A DNA stretch of 19,701 bases from Planctomycetaceae bacterium (GTDB lineage Bacteria > Planctomycetota > Planctomycetia > Pirellulales > UBA1268), in NCBI GenBank assembly GCA_030616935.1, contig JAUWWJ010000002.1:1-19701 (forward strand). Reading direction: 5' to 3'. Numbering within the stretch: position 1 is the stretch's first letter; the number at the start of each line of letters is the position of its first letter. The notes under the pieces were generated by a model. It ran no database searches, was not told the DNA's origin, and saw only the letters and a list, made by a program, of their open reading frames with translations. Position numbers and translations under genes: made by a program. Positions 15,722 to 19,701 of the stretch are shown piece after piece.

Positions 15722-18266
15722 GAACAACCTGCTTCGTTGCCGGCTCTGGCAACACGTGAGGCTGCGGAAGAGCATCTGTTCCTGCCTCAGCTTTCACCTT
15801 ACGTTGGCTGTTTTTCTCAGCCTTCTTTTTATTCAGGCGGAGAACGCTCCATCCAAAAATGTCACCCAGTGGCCCAGCCAAAAGTGCTGGAAGCAATACA
15901 AGGTTTCCAACCAATGCAACAGTTAGCATGGAAAGCATCATATGACCGAATCGTTGTGTTGGACCAAACGGTGAGAGTGAAAACACTGACAGACCAATAC
16001 CAATGACCCCCCAGCTCTGATACATCGCTCGAGCACAGCCTTTGTAGGCCAGCATGGTTGCTTGCTTACGGTCCATGCCGTCAGAAATGCCTCGTCTGAA
16101 CCAAAGCATGAAATGAACAACGTCGTCGACGGTAACACCGAGTGCAACGCAAGGAGCCATTACGGTGCCGATATCGATAAGAAGATTTCCTGTTCCAAAA
16201 CTCTTAAGGAGTTCATTACCCCAACCCATTCCTCCGAAAACAACAACAGCTGGAAAGGCGGCAGGAAGTAATAGCACAAGCCCCGCGGAGGCAGCCCGGC
16301 AAAGGAGCACCATGACTAGAACAATAATTGCAAAGTCACTAATGAAGCCCGCGATAAGCCCATCGAGCAAAGAATGTTGTGCTTTGTAGACCAGTGGTAC
16401 AAGACCAGTGTAGTCAACAGAAATTCCCTGCGTGCCGTCAGATTGGTAGCTGGCCAGAATAGGATCGATCTTTGATTGGAGGTCACGCTTAAAGTCTGCG
16501 TAGTCGACTTCTTTGGTAGCACTGACACGAGCACTGATTCTCCACAGTTCCTGTTCACGGGTTCCTTCGTCACTGACTACCTTTGCTTCGCGAAGGTAGT
16601 CGCCATCAAGAAATTCATCACGATGGGCGACAAGTCTTCTGTTGAGCACGCTGCGTCGTGTTCGTGCATTCAGTCCAAATACCCGGCCTGCCGCGCCGCC
16701 AATGCCGCCACCGCCGACGTCAAGACTCCGGCCAAAGGTGACGGTTGATAAAGAACTTCCAACCTCGCCGAGTTCACCAATCTCACGCTGTATTTCATCT
16801 ACGAGTTCCATTCGCTCAAGGAAATTGAGGTCACATTTTTCTTGATCACAGCGAATGAGTATTTCCATTGGAACAAGTGGCCCAAGTTTTTTCTCAAGCC
16901 AACGATAATCTTGTCGAATTCGAGCCTGAGGAGAAAATAGCCTCATGAGCTGAACGCTACTTTCGACACGGGTCATGCCATAGCCAATGCCTGCCATGAC
17001 GAGGAGACAAATTGTGGCTATTGCAATGTTGTGTTCTGTGATCCACTGACCAACACCCCACCATGGACTCTCTTCGATTGGACGCCATGAGTCATCGTCT
17101 TCTTCACTGGAAGCTGCACCAAGGCGCAGCTTTGGCGGAAAAAGCTCGAGGCATGCAGGCATAAGCGTAATCAAAATGACGAAACTTACGACAACACCGA
17201 TCGCTGAAAAGATGCCAAACATTTTGATCGGTACAAGGACACTCACCGCCAGCGTTGCCAAGCCTACGGCAGTTGTGCCTGTAGCTAAAGAAAGTGGTAG
17301 GAGAGCATGACGAACCGAAGCACCGGCAGCACCCTTAAGCACTCCTGTTTCAGCCAACTGATCGCGATAATAGTTTGCAAGGTGGATTGCACCACTCGTT
17401 GTTGCGACGTAGACAAGAGAGGGCATCGTAAGCAGGATGGCATCAACGGGGTATCCCGAATACCACACGATCGCAAGACTCGCGAACATGCTGTAAACGC
17501 CTGATGCGAGCACAAGCCCAACAAGCATTTTGCTTTTGAGGCTCCACCAACTCACAAAGAATCCGACAACAAGTGAAAGGCCAAAGAGTAATGTGACACT
17601 GGTCTGTCCCGCGCGATCGATTGATACATTATCAACGGGTGGCCCACCCATATGGATCGTTTCTTCCGGAATACCACACTCTTCGACCGCAACATTTTTT
17701 ATTGTGTCGATTGCACCATGGAGGTTTGCTCGAGCTGCATCGGACAGTGTCAGGACAAGACACGTTTGAAGGTCATCTAATTCGGCCTCTGTCAAAGTGT
17801 CAGTGCTGTCATCTTCGACGGTCGGGTTATCTTGTGAATCGATATCACCGATAAGTGCACCAGTCAGTCTGTCCACCGCCTCTTCAGGATCAAGGTTGAG
17901 CGGCTCTTCAGTCATCTGCTCAACAGCGCGGGGGCCAGTCTGAGCTGTTTTGAAAAAGATTGTTCGACTAATTCGGGAGGCCTCTTCGGGAGGCGGCAGC
18001 AACTTTCTGGCAAGTAGTTCAAGCCGTGGATCATCCATCGTGCAGCCATCCCAGCTCACGAGAATAAATTCTTCACCCTGGAAATTCTCACGAAAGAAGC
18101 GATACGTCTTGGTCTCTGGGTACTCCAGAGGCAGCCAACCCTTTACGTCATTACGATTATTGCCTTTGGCCTTGATTGCGCCCACAACCACCATGGGAAG
18201 CAAAAAGACAAGGATAGCGAGAATCCAAACGCTATATCGCTCGTAGAATCCGGGTCGTTGAGACAT
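15714..18266 (-). CDS. RND-superfamily (MMPL-type) transporter
   Basis: 850 residues, 12 predicted TM segments in the duplicated RND layout: TM1 about 13-31, TM2-6 about 222-376, TM7 about 411-431 and TM8-12 about 633-800, with two large periplasmic domains at 35-215 and 435-625. The TM10 motif LGVTVDDVVHFML (709-721), with its Asp pair, and MPSLVYVATTSGAIH (281-295) in the first half are characteristic of the MMPL/SSD-like group (HpnN relatives), which moves lipids or other hydrophobic compounds with the proton gradient. No membrane-fusion protein or outer-membrane channel gene adjoins, which fits the MMPL type better than AcrB-type efflux. The final 45 residues are a basic, Ala/Pro-rich cytosolic tail. 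ATG at 18266 has only a weak ribosome site. Substrate unknown. Confidence 0.92.
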   Translation of the reverse strand: MSQRPGFYERYSVWILAILVFLLPMVVVGAIKAKGNNRNDVKGWLPLEYPETKTYRFFRENFQGEEFILVSWDGCTMDDPRLELLARKLLPPPEEASRISRTIFFKTAQTGPRAVEQMTEEPLNLDPEEAVDRLTGALIGDIDSQDNPTVEDDSTDTLTEAELDDLQTCLVLTLSDAARANLHGAIDTIKNVAVEECGIPEETIHMGGPPVDNVSIDRAGQTSVTLLFGLSLVVGFFVSWWSLKSKMLVGLVLASGVYSMFASLAIVWYSGYPVDAILLTMPSLVYVATTSGAIHLANYYRDQLAETGVLKGAAGASVRHALLPLSLATGTTAVGLATLAVSVLVPIKMFGIFSAIGVVVSFVILITLMPACLELFPPKLRLGAASSEEDDDSWRPIEESPWWGVGQWITEHNIAIATICLLVMAGIGYGMTRVESSVQLMRLFSPQARIRQDYRWLEKKLGPLVPMEILIRCDQEKCDLNFLERMELVDEIQREIGELGEVGSSLSTVTFGRSLDVGGGGIGGAAGRVFGLNARTRRSVLNRRLVAHRDEFLDGDYLREAKVVSDEGTREQELWRISARVSATKEVDYADFKRDLQSKIDPILASYQSDGTQGISVDYTGLVPLVYKAQHSLLDGLIAGFISDFAIIVLVMVLLCRAASAGLVLLLPAAFPAVVVFGGMGWGNELLKSFGTGNLLIDIGTVMAPCVALGVTVDDVVHFMLWFRRGISDGMDRKQATMLAYKGCARAMYQSWGVIGIGLSVFSLSPFGPTQRFGHMMLSMLTVALVGNLVLLPALLAGPLGDIFGWSVLRLNKKKAEKNSQRKVKAEAGTDALPQPHVLPEPATKQVVHA

Positions 18267-18516
18267 ATGGGCTCAAGTGAACCTGTTGAGGAGACAATAC
18301 TGGGAATGACGACGATCGGTATCCATCAGGTTGCCATCGCGAGCCTAGGAGCTTAGATGGCGTCTGATGAAGCAATGCGTCAGTCAATTGAACCGTATGT
18401 GTACTGAACGAACTGACGGACACGATGAAAAATTAACCATGTTCTTCTTTAGAGTCTATATCTTTCCACCATAAATGGCTTGTTTTTTTCCCGAGGGATT
18501 CGGTCTGAGTCGTCTT
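18267..18516. other. Gap between the CDGSH remnant and the RND gene
   Basis: 250 bases without a credible gene on either strand. It contains inverted 7-base arms CGTCAGT (18378-18384) and ACTGACG (18412-18418), 27 bases apart. I could not find a convincing -35/-10 pair for the RND gene. A possible -10-like TATAGA occurs on the minus strand near 18455-18460, with no matching -35. Confidence 0.3.
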
Positions 18517-18860
18517 CTAGGCAAGGTTTTCCTGTTCGGAAGAGCTTTGGTACTCGGAAGAGACGTTAAAACGCCCCCCTTCTGCGGAGGTGAGGAGGCG
18601 TATTCGGCTGTTTTTTCGTTTTTCCAGTATTTTTGTCAGCGAGCGATCCCCTGTGCGAAACTCACAGGTTTTGTGACTCCCATCACAAAATGGGCGGTTT
18701 GCGGACTTTCCACAACGACACAGTGCAAGGATCTGTGTGTTGGTGGGGTAAACGCCACTTGGTGGTGATCAGTGACTTGCACGGTGACTGAGGGAGGCCC
18801 ATCGATAGCTTCTGGTCATTCGACGACAAGTGGCTCATCTTCTCGACATCGGATCCTCAC
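18517..18860 (-). pseudogene. CDGSH iron-sulfur domain protein, broken by one TGA and one frameshift
   Basis: No normal ORF is present, but the minus strand encodes an unmistakable CDGSH motif: ALCRCGKSANRPFCDGSHK, ending near 18667. The three Cys and the His that hold the 2Fe-2S cluster are all present (C-x-C-x9-C-x3-H). Upstream in the same frame comes SGVYPTNTQIL, but that frame closes with TGA after three more codons. Continuing in the neighbouring frame gives VTVQVTDHHQ and, beyond a TGA at 18818-18816, VRIRCREDEPLVVE, the expected N-terminus of this family. One missing base near 18754-18765 (GTGG for GGTGG, for example) restores the join. The start is set at GTG 18860 but is uncertain. 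After the motif a 46-residue tail runs to TAG 18519-18517. Family members are small redox or electron-transfer proteins. Confidence 0.75.
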
Positions 18861-18912
18861 AATAGACGGCTCGATGACAGATTTCCTGGTTTTCTGATCT
18901 GAAGGGTTACGT

Positions 18913-19701
18913 TCAATGTTCCTTACGCGTTGTCTCTAATGCCTGCTGCGGTTGCATTGAAAGCCACCACCAGAACACTACCGCACAGATGAGAATCGCG
19001 ACTGACATCAATTGAGATATTGAGAGTGGTGTGCCGAGGGCGGGTGGTTCATCGATTCGAATTTCTTCAAGCAGAATTCGTGAGATTGGATGAAGAGTGA
19101 TAACCAGCGCAAAGACCTCACCATTTCGGCGAGCGAAAGGTGTAAAAGTAATAGCCAGCATGGACAAGATAGCTGCATCAAGTGCAGCGTAGAGTTGCGT
19201 TGGGTGAATTGGAAGTGTCGGCACAGTACTTCCATCAATGCCAGGGGCAGGAATTAATCCTCGACTAACCTGATCAAACCATGGCGGACTTCCAGCCGGG
19301 AACTGCATGGCCCATGGAAGTTCACAGGGCCCACCGTAGCAGCACCCATTTAAAAAACAGCCGAGTCTCCCGAGTGAGAGACCGATGAGGAGGCCCGGAG
19401 CAATGCAGTCAGCAAGCTGAGTAATTAGAATATTTCTTCTTCTGGAAAATAGCCATGCCGCCAACGATGCCGTAGGCAAAGCTCCAAAAACAACAAGACC
19501 ACCCGCAGGAATATTGATGATCGCAAGAAATGATTGGAACAGGTTTTTGTCAGGCGAAAAAAATTGTTCATGATATTCAATGATAAAAAGATTCGCGCAC
19601 CGACAATTCCAGCGAGGAAAACCTCAAGCCCGAGGGCAATGATCGAATCAGCATCAATGCCCACCCTTCGTCCGCGGATAATCGACAGCCATGTGCCAGC
19701 A
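18913..19701 (-). CDS. lgt: Prolipoprotein diacylglyceryl transferase, partial and frameshifted
   Basis: Lgt moves diacylglycerol from phosphatidylglycerol to the lipobox Cys of prolipoproteins in the inner membrane. The right window edge cuts off the N-terminus. The first visible frame gives GTWLSIIRGRRVGIDADS and then GIVGARIF, ending at the run of five A (plus strand 19585-19589). The protein then continues in the next frame as IIEYHEQFFSPDKNLF, NIPAGGLVVFGAL, APGLLIGLSLGRLGCFLNGC, the HPTQLYAALDA motif and a C-terminal TM, stopping at TGA 18915-18913. Adding one base to the homopolymer gives GARIFFIIEYHEQFF, a smooth Lgt sequence, so this is a 1-base deletion or a sequence error. Lgt is essential in most Gram-negative-type bacteria, which favours error. 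A start at 19479, as an ORF caller would choose, is false. Confidence 0.85.

Noticed and set aside
18378..18418. 7-bp inverted repeat upstream of the RND gene as a regulator site
   Set aside because: The arms are 27 bases apart, short, and not linked to a promoter; chance occurrence is likely.
18570..18605. GC-rich stem near 18570-18601 followed by TTTTTT on the plus strand
   Set aside because: It lies inside the C-terminal tail of the CDGSH frame and the stem has a G-U pair and a long loop. No plus-strand gene ends there.
18669..18690. Perfect 8-bp inverted repeat TTTTGTGA/TCACAAAA with a 6-base loop, operator- or terminator-like
   Set aside because: It falls exactly on the codons for PFCDGSHKT of the CDGSH gene on the minus strand, so coding constraint explains it, and no T-run follows.
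18475..18768. 97-codon plus-strand ORF in the gap
   Set aside because: Antisense to the CDGSH remnant, odd Cys/Phe-rich composition, no ribosome site and no recognisable motif.
18816..18818. In-frame TGA in the CDGSH gene as selenocysteine or recoded Trp
   Set aside because: No SECIS-like stem was recognised after it, the position is not a known functional residue, and the frameshift nearby already shows damage.
19585..19589. Programmed frameshift in lgt
   Set aside because: Five A/T without a known slippery heptamer or a downstream stem. Lgt is not known to use recoding, so a 1-base deletion or error is simpler.

Overview
The window reads as chromosomal DNA of a member of the Planctomycetota (probably Pirellulales-like; this is inferred from gene content and protein style, not from a search). 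Pointers are a secreted Cys-type sulfatase, a NatB-type ABC-2 permease fused to a CPBP protease, S2, EF-Ts and Frr sequences of planctomycete character, a small basic protein after ilvC, and frequent GTG/TTG starts. No phage, IS element, CRISPR array, tRNA or rRNA gene was seen.

Layout from left to right. (1) 1-777, minus: N-terminal 259 codons of an exported sulfatase running off the left edge. (2) 912-8873, minus: six tightly packed ABC-exporter genes, read from the right as ATPase, permease, ATPase, permease, ATPase and a giant fused permease. Most junctions overlap by 1-4 bases. The last gene joins an ABC-2/NatB permease, a catalytically complete CPBP membrane protease and a complete bacterial ionotropic glutamate receptor (iGluR)-like ligand-gated channel in one 1105-residue frame. 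(3) 8896-12183, minus: the classic rpsB-tsf-pyrH-frr translation/nucleotide operon. frr ends only 22 bases before the ABC genes, so read-through is likely. (4) 12481-14470, plus: ilvN, ilvC and a small unknown basic protein, divergent from rpsB. (5) 14498-18266, minus: a 12-TM RND/MMPL transporter overlapping a PUA-containing RlmI-like rRNA methyltransferase by 8 bases. (6) 18517-19701, minus: a broken CDGSH iron-sulfur protein gene, not visible as a normal ORF, and a frameshifted, partial lgt (prolipoprotein diacylglyceryl transferase).

How the parts relate. The housekeeping operons (protein synthesis, UMP phosphorylation, branched-chain amino acids) are ordinary. The unusual block is the export/sensing module behind frr. 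Its final gene looks like two ancestral genes merged by one base change: codon 735 is CGA (a TGA stop if C were T), and the next codon is an ATG opening a good signal peptide for the iGluR part. The channel's pore filter is also non-canonical (TGGCEN where TVGYGD is expected). The right end carries at least three coding lesions within about 900 bases (two apparent 1-base deletions and one in-frame TGA), so either local gene decay or local sequence error should be considered there.
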